Below, piece after piece: positions 26,359 to 36,753 of a DNA stretch of 64,000 nucleotides. The notes beneath the pieces were generated by a model, which was not told the origin of the DNA, did no database searches, and saw only the letters and a list, made by a program, of their open reading frames with translations. Position numbers and translations under genes: made by a program. Where the stretch lies: positions 1 through 64,000 of the forward strand of contig QFXJ01000028.1 in assembly GCA_003402375.1 (NCBI GenBank), read 5' to 3'. Each line of letters begins with the position of its first letter. The first letter of the stretch is position 1. The DNA comes from Candidatus Nitrotoga sp. CP45 (GTDB lineage: Bacteria; Pseudomonadota; Gammaproteobacteria; Burkholderiales; Gallionellaceae).

Positions 26359-28409
26359 ACACGACCGCCGACCGCCTCTACGAACTGCTGCCCGCCATCC
26401 ACCGCATCCGCGATGCGGAGCAAGGCTATCCGCTACGCGAACTGCTCGCCGTCATTGCCGAGCAGGTGGCAGCTATGGAGGAAAACCTCGAACAACTCTA
26501 CGACGACCAATTCATCGAAACCTGCGCGCCGTGGGTGGCGCCCTATATCGGTGATCTCATCGGTTATCGCACCCTGCATGGTGTGGTGCCCAATGTGGCT
26601 TCGCCGCGCGCTGACGTGGCCAACACCATCCGCTATCGCCGTCGCAAGGGTACGGCATCCATGCTCGAGCAACTGGCGCGCGATGTCACGGGCTGGCCAG
26701 CACGGGCGGTGGAATTCTTTCAGCTGCTGGGCTGGACGCAGAACATGAATCATCTGCGTACCCATGCGCACTACGCACCGAATTTGCGCAACTGGGAAAA
26801 ACTGCACTGGCGCGATACCGCCTTCGATACCATCGCTCACACCGTGGACGTGCGACGCATCAACACCGGCGCCGCGCGTCACAATATTCCCAACATCGGT
26901 CTTTATTTGTGGCGGGTACGTGCATTTCCGCTAACCCGATCGCAGGCCGTGGCCGACCCAGATATTGGCGGCGGACTGCGCTTCCGCTTCAATCCGCTGG
27001 GTACCGACATGGCGCTTTACAACACGCCGGAGACGGAAGAAGAAATCAGCCTTCTGGCTGAACCGCGTAATGTGCCGATGCCGCTCGCGCGCCGTTGGCT
27101 TAAGGCCCATCTTGACGACTACTACGGTCCGGGCAAGAGTTTATGGCTGGAATTGGACGGCAATCCACCGCAACTAATTGCACGCAACAACATCCGTATC
27201 TGCGATCTTAGCGACATCAAGGACGGTGGCGGCAATGTCATTGCCTGGGCGCATCAGCCCACTGCCGGCTCCGGGCTGGTGTCCATCGATCCGGTGCTGG
27301 GCCGCATCGCATTTGCCGACGCACCGGCCTCGGCTCCGCTCGTGAGCTTTCATTACGGTTACACCATTGCCATCGGCGGCGGCGAATACGAGCGCGGTGA
27401 TCCCGCCGTGCCGGTCACGCCAGTGCAAATCGTGCAGGGCGGCGCGGCACTGCAGCCAGCGCTCAATGCGGTGCAGAATGGTGGCACCGTGGAAGTGCTC
27501 GACAGCCGCCGTTATGTGGAGACGCCTTCGATCACCGTGAATGCCGGTAAGACGGTCGTGCTGCGTGCGGTCAATGGCGCGCGCCCGCTGCTGGCAGCGA
27601 GCGGCGACATCACGCTCACGCTCGGCACCGAAGCAACCTTGATCCTCGACGGTTGGGTAATCAGTGGCGGCACACTCATGATGGCCGCTTTCCCCGACAC
27701 TCAACCGCGTTATCTCGTGCTGCGCGATTGCACTTTGGTACCCGGCCCGCGCACCAAAGGTGATGGCTCACCGCCACAAGCAGACGATCCTGGCTTGGTG
27801 GTCAGTCATGCCTTCGCTAAGATAGAGTTGGAACGCTGCATTACCGCACCGCTGCATATCGCCACCGACGCTGAAATCTCGTTACGCGAATGCATCGTGG
27901 ATGCAACTGCGCAAAATCTCATCGCCTACCGTGGCCCCGGTGCTGACGCACTTGCAGAAGGCGGTGCGCTCACATTGGAAAGCTGCACCGTGATCGGTAA
28001 GGTTCACACCCGGCAATTGACGCTGGCCAGTGATTGCCTTTTCGTCGCCGCGCTAACCAGTGGCAGTGATCCGTGGAAAGCACCGCTTTGGGCTGAGCGC
28101 CGTCAGCAAGGCTGCGTGCGTTTTTCTTATATACCGCCCGGCTCGCGTACACCGTCCCGCTATCACTGCCAACCTGAAAATAGTGACCAGCAGATAGGGC
28201 CGCAATTCACTTCGTTGCATTATGGTGATCCCGGCTATTGTCAGTTGCTACAAAGCACCTCAGACAAGATACGTCGTGGCGCTCATGACGAGAGCGAGAT
28301 GGGTGTACTACATGGTTTATATCAGCCGCAACGTGAAACCAATTTGCGCGTGCGACTGGAAGAATATCTGCGCTTCGGCCTGGAAGCGGGATTGATCTAC
28401 GGAAGCTAA
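26355..28409 (+). CDS. gpI-like tail protein fused to a beta-helix region
   Basis: 684 residues. The first 190 match phage tail protein I (LYELLPAIHRIRDAEQ, then LEQLYDDQFIETCAPWVAPYIGDLIGYRTL), which bridges baseplate and fibres. The middle (about 330-560) has the repeated short beta strands of a right-handed parallel beta-helix (ALQPALNAVQNGGTVEVLDS, then LILDGWVISGG, LRDCTLVPG, LESCTVIGK). The C-terminal 130 residues with FTSLHYGDPGYCQL and GAHDESEMGVLH recur in proteins of this type. Likely a structural protein with a surface-exposed receptor-binding part. Confidence 0.88.
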   Translation: MNTTADRLYELLPAIHRIRDAEQGYPLRELLAVIAEQVAAMEENLEQLYDDQFIETCAPWVAPYIGDLIGYRTLHGVVPNVASPRADVANTIRYRRRKGTASMLEQLARDVTGWPARAVEFFQLLGWTQNMNHLRTHAHYAPNLRNWEKLHWRDTAFDTIAHTVDVRRINTGAARHNIPNIGLYLWRVRAFPLTRSQAVADPDIGGGLRFRFNPLGTDMALYNTPETEEEISLLAEPRNVPMPLARRWLKAHLDDYYGPGKSLWLELDGNPPQLIARNNIRICDLSDIKDGGGNVIAWAHQPTAGSGLVSIDPVLGRIAFADAPASAPLVSFHYGYTIAIGGGEYERGDPAVPVTPVQIVQGGAALQPALNAVQNGGTVEVLDSRRYVETPSITVNAGKTVVLRAVNGARPLLAASGDITLTLGTEATLILDGWVISGGTLMMAAFPDTQPRYLVLRDCTLVPGPRTKGDGSPPQADDPGLVVSHAFAKIELERCITAPLHIATDAEISLRECIVDATAQNLIAYRGPGADALAEGGALTLESCTVIGKVHTRQLTLASDCLFVAALTSGSDPWKAPLWAERRQQGCVRFSYIPPGSRTPSRYHCQPENSDQQIGPQFTSLHYGDPGYCQLLQSTSDKIRRGAHDESEMGVLHGLYQPQRETNLRVRLEEYLRFGLEAGLIYGS

Positions 28410-28442
28410 GAGCGGCATTGCCGCCACAATAAGGAGAAAGTC

Positions 28443-31400
28443 ATGAGTGGAGATTACAGCCGAGTTCGATTCGATCCCCGCATCGATCTGTCCGGCGTCT
28501 TGATGCAGCAAGGGCGCGTGCAACTGGACTCGGATTGGAATGAGTGGGTGGCGGTGCTGGATAGACGCTTGCGCGCCGAGAGTGTGGATACGCTTGGCGT
28601 GCATGTTACGCCAGGAATCACGGGCGTGGCGGTGGTCTCGCCGCAAACGCCAGACGCCTTCAAAATCGAGGCTGCCGGTGGAAATATCAGCATCGGCCGC
28701 GGCCGCATGTATGTGGATGGGTTGTTGGCGGAAAATCATGGCGGCGGCGCCGCGGAGTTCGATGCGGTGCTCGCCGAACTGAGAGGAAAAACGTCGCTGG
28801 CGTACAACTTGCAGCCGTATTTCCCCGCGCCACCGACTTTGCCCGGCGGTGGACCGCACCTCGCCTATCTCGAAGTTTGGCAGCGCGAGATTACCCATCT
28901 TCAACAGCCCAACTTGGTCGAAAGCGCTGTGGGCGTGGATACCACCACGCGTCTGCAAACTGTCTGGCAGGTTCGCTTGCTGGCCAATGTCAGCGGTGCC
29001 AACTGCACCACACCCGACACCACGGTAGCGGGCTGGCAAGCACTTTCCCTTCCCTCCGGCGGGCGCATGTCCATCAAGGCGGAGGGCGTTCCACCCGATC
29101 TTGATCCATGCGAACTGCCGCCCGGTGGGGGTTATCGCGGACTGGAGAATCAGCTCTATCGCGTCGAGATTCACGATGGCGGCGCCGTGGGCGCGGCGAG
29201 GTTCAAATGGTCACGCGACAATGCCAGCGTGGCGAGCAATGTAGTGGAAATTGTCTCTCAGACCGCGACCAGCACCGAACTCAAATTAGCCAGCCTGGGT
29301 CGTGACGCAGTGCTGCGTTTCAACACGGGTGACTGGGTGGAGATACTCGATGACCGGCGCGAACTCAGTGGTGAAAACGGCGATCCCGCGCTGCGTCGCG
29401 GCGTGATGCGCAAGATCAGCGTCGACGACGCCAAGCAAACCATCAGCTTTTCACCCGCGTTGCCGGCAAATCTCGTACCCGGCGGCGGCCTCGACACCCT
29501 GGATTCCCGCCACACCCGTGTGCGGCGCTGGGACCAGAAGGGCACAGTACGCGATGCCAACAACAATGTCATCGTCAATCTCGATGCGGCCGGCAGCACC
29601 GGCTTGATCCCGGTGCCGGCGGCGGGCGTCTGGGTAGTGCTGGAAAACGGAATTCAAATTCAATTCAATCTCGACCCTTCCGGTAGCGGATTCCACTGCG
29701 GGGACTATTGGGTATCTGCGGCACGCACCAACGACACCTCAGTGGAAACCTACACCCAAGCGCCGCCGCGCGGCATCCATCGCCATTATGCGAGGCTGTC
29801 TATCGTCACCTTTCCCGACGACGAAACCGACTGCCGTGTGAAATGGCCGCCCGAATGCGGCGGGTGCTGCACCGTCAACGTCGCACCCGGTGAAAATATC
29901 CAGGCCGCGATCGACTCGCTGCCGGATGAAGGCGGTTGCGTATGCCTGAAAACAGGCGTGCATAACGTCAGCACTACCATTCAGATACTCTCCTCGCGCA
30001 TCATCCTGCGCGGCGAAAGTCCTGGCACTATCGTGCGTGCGGCAGGGCTAGCCAGAACCTTGCAGATCGGCGACGCCAGTTCACCGGTTAGCGACATTAT
30101 CGTCGAAGGCATACGCTTTGAGGCAACAGCCGCTGCCGCCGATATTGGCGCGCTGCTTTATCTGAATCACTGTACGCGGGTAAGGGTAGAACATTGTGCG
30201 CTTGCCATCATAATTTCGAAACTGCAAGCACCGCCGTCCTATGTCGGCATCAATTTGAGCAGCGTGACCGATGTCGACCTAATTGCTAATCGCCTGGATA
30301 ATTTTCTCGTCGGTATCCTGAGTCAAGATTATCAGGGTGGCCTGCACATCACCGACAACGCCATTGCAGGCATCACCGGTAAGTTCCTCGACCAGGCCGA
30401 TGGCTCAAACGGCCAATATGGCATACGGATAGACACCGGTCTTACTCAAGCTTGCAGTATCGAGAATAATCGTATCCGCCATTTTTGGGTCGGTATCTCT
30501 TTGGGCCAGAATGCCGTGGGTTCGCGCATATCTGGTAATCGCATCAGCCGCAGCGCCGGTATCACGCAAGATAAAGCTCCCTCCGATGTTGCACAAATGC
30601 GCAATTACCTAGACGCCCGCTTGTACGCAATTGATGTCGAAGCGGCCCAATGCGAGGTATGCGGTAACCAGATCGATTTACTTTCGGCAGCGTGGGGCGG
30701 CATTCGTGCCAGCGGTAATCACGTAGTAATCGCCGCTAATTTCATGGAGGCGATTGCACAAAAGGGGCAGCTGACGGTGCCCGTCGGCATTTATTGCCTG
30801 GCCGATGCAAAAAATGGCCGTGCCGCCGATCACGTTGTGGTGCGCGACAATCAATTACTCGGCCCGCAATTGGGCATTGTCGCCTCACGGATTGCCTGCC
30901 CGGCCGTCGTCGGTAATCACATCGATGGCGGTGGTACCGGATGGTACGGTGTACGGGTGGATGATTGTAGCGACAGCCGTATCGATAACAACGACCTGCG
31001 CGAAGTGTTTTTTGCCGTGCATCTCAGTGAGGGCGAACGCAACCGTATAACGGATAATCGCATCGAACAGGCAGGTACCGGCATCACCGCCACACAGGAA
31101 ACCAATTTGGAGAGTAGCGGTAATCGTCTGCAATCCTGTCTGCTTTTAGGTATGGCGATGTTCGTGCGTGGCACTACTGCGTTGCTCGAAAATCGGGTGC
31201 TCAATTGCGGTTACGCCCTCAATTTTTCGATAGGGATAGGCGTGTACGCTGAAGAAATATTGGCGCCTTCAGGTGCCCATCTGCGCATCGAAAACTGTGA
31301 AGTGGCCGACACCGGAATCTCTGCTGACGGCAGTCACGTTACTACTGGCAATGCTGTTGGCATTGGCGGCTGGATGCCCGCCTGTCAGATTAATGGCAAC

Positions 31401-31874
31401 CGAGTCGGCTACACCCAGCTTGCCAAGCTCGAACTGCTCAACGAACACCGCGCATTGCTGTTGATCGGGCCGCTTGCTTTACATTATTTGGCTGGGGCAG
31501 GCGAGATCACCTATATGTTTGGCAGCGCACAGGTGAATGACAATCACTTTAGTGGCCCGGGCCGTACTCATTTGGTGGAATTCATGCGTATTGTAATAAC
31601 CGACAACATCGATCTCCGTTTCGAGAAGGTGGCTTTCAACAATAATATTTGCGACCATTTCAGCGCTGAAGCCAATCCACGAGGCGCGAGTGTACGGCTG
31701 TGGGGCGGGCATTTGATCGCCATGGGCAATCATGTCAAAGCCGCGGTCAACGTCAATGCCATGTCGCTGGCCAACAGCAGCGCCGCACTCATGGGCAACA
31801 TTACTACCGGTGATTACACTGGCACCAACAAAGTTACCCCGCTACAGTTCAACAATTTCAACATCAAAATTTAA
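28443..31874 (+). CDS. DUF6519 / right-handed beta-helix eCIS protein
   Basis: 1143 residues, the largest protein in the window. The start GDYSRVRFDPRIDLSGVLMQ, then QGRVQLDSDWNEWV, is the DUF6519 signature found in eCIS and related tail loci. Residues about 475-1140 hold tens of short beta strands with Asn-ladder turns typical of NosD/pectate-lyase helices (ENNRIRHFWVGISLGQNA, SGNRISRSAGIT, DNRIEQAGTGITA). CCTVNVAPGENIQAAIDSLP opens the helix. AATAAGGAGAAAGTC supplies the ribosome binding site. It is probably the fibre or spike-like host-recognition protein. Confidence 0.88.
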   Translation: MSGDYSRVRFDPRIDLSGVLMQQGRVQLDSDWNEWVAVLDRRLRAESVDTLGVHVTPGITGVAVVSPQTPDAFKIEAAGGNISIGRGRMYVDGLLAENHGGGAAEFDAVLAELRGKTSLAYNLQPYFPAPPTLPGGGPHLAYLEVWQREITHLQQPNLVESAVGVDTTTRLQTVWQVRLLANVSGANCTTPDTTVAGWQALSLPSGGRMSIKAEGVPPDLDPCELPPGGGYRGLENQLYRVEIHDGGAVGAARFKWSRDNASVASNVVEIVSQTATSTELKLASLGRDAVLRFNTGDWVEILDDRRELSGENGDPALRRGVMRKISVDDAKQTISFSPALPANLVPGGGLDTLDSRHTRVRRWDQKGTVRDANNNVIVNLDAAGSTGLIPVPAAGVWVVLENGIQIQFNLDPSGSGFHCGDYWVSAARTNDTSVETYTQAPPRGIHRHYARLSIVTFPDDETDCRVKWPPECGGCCTVNVAPGENIQAAIDSLPDEGGCVCLKTGVHNVSTTIQILSSRIILRGESPGTIVRAAGLARTLQIGDASSPVSDIIVEGIRFEATAAAADIGALLYLNHCTRVRVEHCALAIIISKLQAPPSYVGINLSSVTDVDLIANRLDNFLVGILSQDYQGGLHITDNAIAGITGKFLDQADGSNGQYGIRIDTGLTQACSIENNRIRHFWVGISLGQNAVGSRISGNRISRSAGITQDKAPSDVAQMRNYLDARLYAIDVEAAQCEVCGNQIDLLSAAWGGIRASGNHVVIAANFMEAIAQKGQLTVPVGIYCLADAKNGRAADHVVVRDNQLLGPQLGIVASRIACPAVVGNHIDGGGTGWYGVRVDDCSDSRIDNNDLREVFFAVHLSEGERNRITDNRIEQAGTGITATQETNLESSGNRLQSCLLLGMAMFVRGTTALLENRVLNCGYALNFSIGIGVYAEEILAPSGAHLRIENCEVADTGISADGSHVTTGNAVGIGGWMPACQINGNRVGYTQLAKLELLNEHRALLLIGPLALHYLAGAGEITYMFGSAQVNDNHFSGPGRTHLVEFMRIVITDNIDLRFEKVAFNNNICDHFSAEANPRGASVRLWGGHLIAMGNHVKAAVNVNAMSLANSSAALMGNITTGDYTGTNKVTPLQFNNFNIKI

Positions 31875-31886
31875 GGAGTGCACAAC

Positions 31887-32240
31887 ATGGACATCAAGAC
31901 ATTGGAGCAAGCGCTCAAACTGCAAAATGATCTCAATGCTCGGCTCACACAAAGCATGGCATCGCAGCGCACAGGGAAAATGCCGAACATTGAAGTGACA
32001 CTCAAGGAAAAAGAACAATCGGTTGTCCGCGCCCAAGCTGAGGTCGAAATCGCCATCAAGGAGCGGGACATCGCCGTAAGCCGTTGGGATGAGCGCGTCG
32101 CACAACGCAAAGCGAGCGTCGTCAAACTGCAAAGAGAATTGGACGATCTCAAAAAACAACTTACGGAACGAAACGATCCACCGAAAGAAAGAAAAACTGC
32201 ACAGCCCAAAAAAGAAGTACGCAATAAAAAATCTCAGTAA
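31887..32240 (+). CDS. Small coiled-coil protein ending the eCIS operon
   Basis: 117 residues from the ATG at 31887, with AAGGAG 8 bases upstream; a GTG at 31878 would fall in the Shine-Dalgarno sequence. It is almost wholly helical and charged: DIKTLEQALKLQNDLNARLT, then VRAQAEVEIAIKERDIAVSR and VVKLQRELDDLKKQLTE. The C-terminus is Lys-rich. No signal peptide. It ends the locus, 12 bp after the beta-helix gene. A chaperone or trimerisation partner for the fibre is possible, with only position as support. Confidence 0.72.
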   Translation: MDIKTLEQALKLQNDLNARLTQSMASQRTGKMPNIEVTLKEKEQSVVRAQAEVEIAIKERDIAVSRWDERVAQRKASVVKLQRELDDLKKQLTERNDPPKERKTAQPKKEVRNKKSQ

Positions 32241-32519
32241 ATAGATGTTTTATTTGTTGGCTTTGAACGAAACGTTGGTCCAGGATAGCAATTAATGAGC
32301 AATTAGCAAACTGACCGAATCAGGCGTTGCATCAATAAATTACCAACTCATCCAGCCTCGCACAAAAAATGACGGCTTGGAATTTTCTATCGTTAACCGT
32401 GCGCCATGGCCATTACACCCTAAAATGCTTGGACTGGAAAACCTCTCATAAGGTATTATTTGCTGCGATGTAGCACTATGTACTGCAACATGGATATGGA
32501 TAAAAGAGAGGAAGCATAG

Positions 32520-33455
32520 ATGAAGATTGCAAAAAATGTTTTGGAACTGATAGGCAACACACCATTGGTGCAATTAAACCGCGTGACCCAAGGCATAGAT
32601 GCCACTATCCTCGCTAAGCTGGAATTTTTCAGCCCCGCGCTCAGCGTTAAAGACCGTATCGCCGCTTCAATGATTGAAGCTGCTGAAAAAGCAGACAAAA
32701 TCAAACCAGACACAATTATTTTGGAAGCAACATCTGGCAATACCGGCATCGGCCTTGCTATGGTTTGCGCAGCCCGCGGTTATAAGTGCACTTTCATCAT
32801 GCCGGAAAACATGAGCCGTGAGCGCCGCCTGTTAATGAAGGCTTATGGTGCGGAGCTTATCCTGACTCCAGGTTCGGACGGTATGCCCGGGGCGATGAAG
32901 AGAGCAAAAGAAATGGCTTTGGCCGATTCACGCTACCTCATACTGCAGCAATTTTCTAATCGCGCTAATCCTGCCATCCATCGAACTGCTACCGCCGAAG
33001 AAATTATACGCGACACCGATGGCATGATTGATATTTTTGTTGCGGGTGTTGGAACTGGTGGGACTATCACCGGTGTAGGTGAAGCATTGAGAGAGATTTA
33101 TTCGGGCGTGCAAATAATTGCCGTGGAACCGGATGCTTCGCCTGTACTTTCAGGTGGACAGCGTGGTCCGCATTCTATTCAAGGGATAGGGCCGGGTTTT
33201 ATACCTGAAATTCTCAACAAAAATATATTCCACGAAGCGGTACGTGTTAAAGATGACGATGCCTTCAATATGGCGCGGCGCTTGGCAAAAGAGGAAGGCT
33301 TGTTGGTTGGTATTTCCTCCGGTGCGGCTGTTTGGGCTGCCCTTGAAATTGCCAAGCGTCCTTTAAATGTTGGCAAAATGATCGTAGTGATGATCCCTTC
33401 ATTTGGTGAGCGGTATTTGTCCACTAAATTGTTTGCTGATCTTGATGTGGATTGA
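32520..33455 (+). CDS. cysK: Cysteine synthase (O-acetylserine sulfhydrylase, CysK-type)
   Basis: 311 residues. PLP enzyme that makes cysteine from O-acetylserine and sulfide in the cytoplasm. [13 protein letters not shown] leads to the PLP lysine in [10 protein letters not shown], and the TSGNTG loop, then [11 protein letters not shown] phosphate-binding loop and [11 protein letters not shown] follow in the expected places. Length fits CysK/CysM; the motifs resemble CysK. GGAAGCATAG precedes the ATG. It is the first ordinary chromosomal gene after the eCIS locus. Confidence 0.93.
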   Translation: MKIAKNVLELIGNTPLVQLNRVTQGIDATILAKLEFFSPALSVKDRIAASMIEAAEKADKIKPDTIILEATSGNTGIGLAMVCAARGYKCTFIMPENMSRERRLLMKAYGAELILTPGSDGMPGAMKRAKEMALADSRYLILQQFSNRANPAIHRTATAEEIIRDTDGMIDIFVAGVGTGGTITGVGEALREIYSGVQIIAVEPDASPVLSGGQRGPHSIQGIGPGFIPEILNKNIFHEAVRVKDDDAFNMARRLAKEEGLLVGISSGAAVWAALEIAKRPLNVGKMIVVMIPSFGERYLSTKLFADLDVD

Positions 33456-33572
33456 GCAGAATGCAGTAAACAAACAAGTAAGTTGCCAATAATATTATCT
33501 GCCGCCCTCTCCAAGCTTGTTAAACACGCGATCTTATTGACGGCAGATAAACGCTATTTATTAAAAACCATT

Positions 33573-33600
33573 TTGACGGCTGGTGCCGTTTGTGTATAAT
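33573..33600 (+). promoter_or_regulatory. Sigma70 promoter of rplU-rpmA
   Basis: TTGACG at 33573-33578 and a perfect TATAAT at 33595-33600, with a 16-bp spacer. This is 37 bases upstream of the rplU start and correctly oriented. Confidence 0.85.
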
Positions 33601-33637
33601 GCGCGACTCTGTAAAACCGCATTCAAGCGAGGTTGTT

Positions 33638-33949
33638 ATGTACGCAGTAATCAAAACTGGTGGTAAGCAATATCGTGTTGTCACAGGCGAAACCCTGAAA
33701 ATTGAAACCGTTTCTGGTGAAGTCGGCAGCGCTATCGTGCTGGACAAAGTGCTGATGGTGGGCAGTGGCGAGAAAGTATCTGTTGGCCAACCTCTATTGG
33801 CTGGCGCTACTGTCACGGCAACCATAATATCAAATGGTCGTGGCGAGAAGATCAGAATCTTTAAGATGCGTCGACGTAAGCACTACCAAAAACATCAAGG
33901 TCATCGTCAAAACTTCACTGAAATCCGTATTGACGGCATTTCGGCGTAA
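33638..33949 (+). CDS. rplU: 50S ribosomal protein L21
   Basis: 103 residues from the ATG at 33638: [14 protein letters not shown] is the L21 start, and [14 protein letters not shown] followed by F-T-E-I is the RNA-binding signature. CAAGCGAGGTTGTT precedes it. An in-frame ATG at 33590 overlaps the -10 box and cannot be the start. It forms the standard rplU-rpmA-obgE cluster. Confidence 0.98.
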   Translation: MYAVIKTGGKQYRVVTGETLKIETVSGEVGSAIVLDKVLMVGSGEKVSVGQPLLAGATVTATIISNGRGEKIRIFKMRRRKHYQKHQGHRQNFTEIRIDGISA

Positions 33950-33967
33950 TATTGAAGGAGAAGAAAC

Positions 33968-34225
33968 ATGGCATCAAAAAAAGGCGGCGGCAGTACCAGT
34001 AACGGACGCGACTCACACTCAAAACGCCTCGGCGTGAAAACTTATGGCGGCGAATTAATTAACGCTGGCAGCATTATTGTACGTCAGCGCGGTACGCGAT
34101 TCCACGCTGGTGACAACGTCGGCATGGGCAAGGATCACACCTTGTTTGCAAAGATTGCCGGCAAAGTTGTGTTCGCCGTTAAAGGTGCACAAAAACGCAA
34201 AACTATCTTCGTGGTTCCAGCTTAA
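33968..34225 (+). CDS. rpmA: 50S ribosomal protein L27
   Basis: 85 residues with the conserved [20 protein letters not shown] start, which reaches the peptidyl transferase centre, and [18 protein letters not shown] and [21 protein letters not shown] precedes the ATG. 18 bp after rplU. Confidence 0.98.
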   Translation: MASKKGGGSTSNGRDSHSKRLGVKTYGGELINAGSIIVRQRGTRFHAGDNVGMGKDHTLFAKIAGKVVFAVKGAQKRKTIFVVPA

Positions 34226-34247
34226 GTACTCCTAGCCAAGTACAATG

Positions 34248-35361
<1,114 letters not shown>

Positions 35362-35367
35362 TGCATC

Positions 35368-36486
35368 ATGACAACCATTCTGGCCCAGTGCAAACGCATC
35401 GTCGTCAAAGTTGGAAGCAGCCTGGTCACCAATCAGGGTGAAGGACTGGATATCCCTGCAATCCAGAACTGGGCGCAGCAAATTGCTACGCTACGTGACA
35501 ATGGGCACAAAGTAGTATTGGTCTCTTCGGGCGCGATTGCCGAAGGTATGCAGCGACTTGGCTGGAAAAAACGCCCCAGCGCCGTGCATGAATTGCAGGC
35601 CGCTGCCGCAGTCGGTCAAATGGGCTTGATACAGGTGTACGAAAGCTGCTTTAGCGCACACGGCCTGCATACAGCACAAATATTGCTCACCCATGCCGAT
35701 CTCGCCGATCGTGAACGCTACCTCAACGCCCGCTCTACACTGCGCACCCTGCTGACTCTTGGCGTTATTCCCGTCATCAATGAAAATGACACGGTGGTCA
35801 CCGATGAAATCAAGTTTGGTGACAACGACACTTTAGGCGCATTGGTTGCCAACCTGATTGAGGCTGATGCGCTCATTATCCTTACTGACCAAATCGGCCT
35901 TTACACTGCTGACCCGCGCAAGGATCCAAATGCTACGCTAGTCAGTTTCGCGCAAGCGGGCGATGAAAAGCTTGAAGCCATGGCAGGTGGCGCGGGTAGC
36001 CACATCGGAAGTGGCGGCATGCTCACCAAGGTGCTCGCCGCAAAACGGGCTGCACGTAGCGGCGCGCACACCGTAATCGCATCTGGCCATGAAATAGATG
36101 TGTTGCCACGCCTAATGTGTGGCAACAGTATCGGCACTCTACTTGAAGCACAACCATTACCTTTAAATGCGCGCAAGCAATGGCTGGCTGATCATCTGCA
36201 AATCAGCGGCAAGGTAACGCTAGATGCTGGTGCAGTGCATGCACTACGCAACGAAGGCAAGAGCCTGCTACCGGTCGGCATCACCAAAATCAGCGGGGAA
36301 TTTGAGCGCGGCACAGTAGTCGCCATTTTAGATACGAATGAACAAGATATCGCGCGCGGCCTGATCAACTACAATGCCACAGAAACACGTCGCATCGCCG
36401 GACATCCCAGTAGCGAAATCGAAACCCTTTTGGGTTACGTTGATGAGCCAGAGCTGATACATCGAGACAACTTGATTTTATTGTGA
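35368..36486 (+). CDS. proB: Glutamate 5-kinase
   Basis: 372 residues: amino-acid kinase domain ([49 protein letters not shown]) followed by a C-terminal PUA domain (about 275-355; [30 protein letters not shown]). First step of proline synthesis, phosphorylating glutamate. It starts 6 bp after obgE, the usual order in Betaproteobacteria. Confidence 0.97.
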   Translation: MTTILAQCKRIVVKVGSSLVTNQGEGLDIPAIQNWAQQIATLRDNGHKVVLVSSGAIAEGMQRLGWKKRPSAVHELQAAAAVGQMGLIQVYESCFSAHGLHTAQILLTHADLADRERYLNARSTLRTLLTLGVIPVINENDTVVTDEIKFGDNDTLGALVANLIEADALIILTDQIGLYTADPRKDPNATLVSFAQAGDEKLEAMAGGAGSHIGSGGMLTKVLAAKRAARSGAHTVIASGHEIDVLPRLMCGNSIGTLLEAQPLPLNARKQWLADHLQISGKVTLDAGAVHALRNEGKSLLPVGITKISGEFERGTVVAILDTNEQDIARGLINYNATETRRIAGHPSSEIETLLGYVDEPELIHRDNLILL

Positions 36487-36753
36487 GCAACAAGCCAAAT
36501 TTCCTTCTGGTTAATTTTTCCTGCCGTCAGTAGCACCATTATTTGTGCCCACTTTTCTTCTTTTTGACTCATCCTATCGTCCATTTCAAAATGCCAGCCT
36601 TTATTTTTTTACAGGCGCTGAGTCTCATCACTGAGGGAAATATTTCTACTTGGGAAAAAGGAGACATTACTACTTAGCGCTTACAGGACAAGGCTTACAG
36701 TATTCAGCAAGATGAAAGTTTAATAGTATGAACCCGCCTAATCACATTGAAAT
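36487..36753. other. Intergenic between proB and acyltransferase
   Basis: 267 AT-rich bases. I see no gene and no clear terminator. Confidence 0.5.

Noticed and set aside
4663-32240. Possible prophage.
   Set aside because: No integrase, capsid, portal, terminase, lysis or replication genes; DUF4157 cargos and the Afp15-type ATPase identify an eCIS.
4663-32240. Possible type VI secretion system.
   Set aside because: No TssJLM membrane complex, TssK, ClpV or Hcp/TssBC split sheath; the sheath is a single long gp18-like protein.
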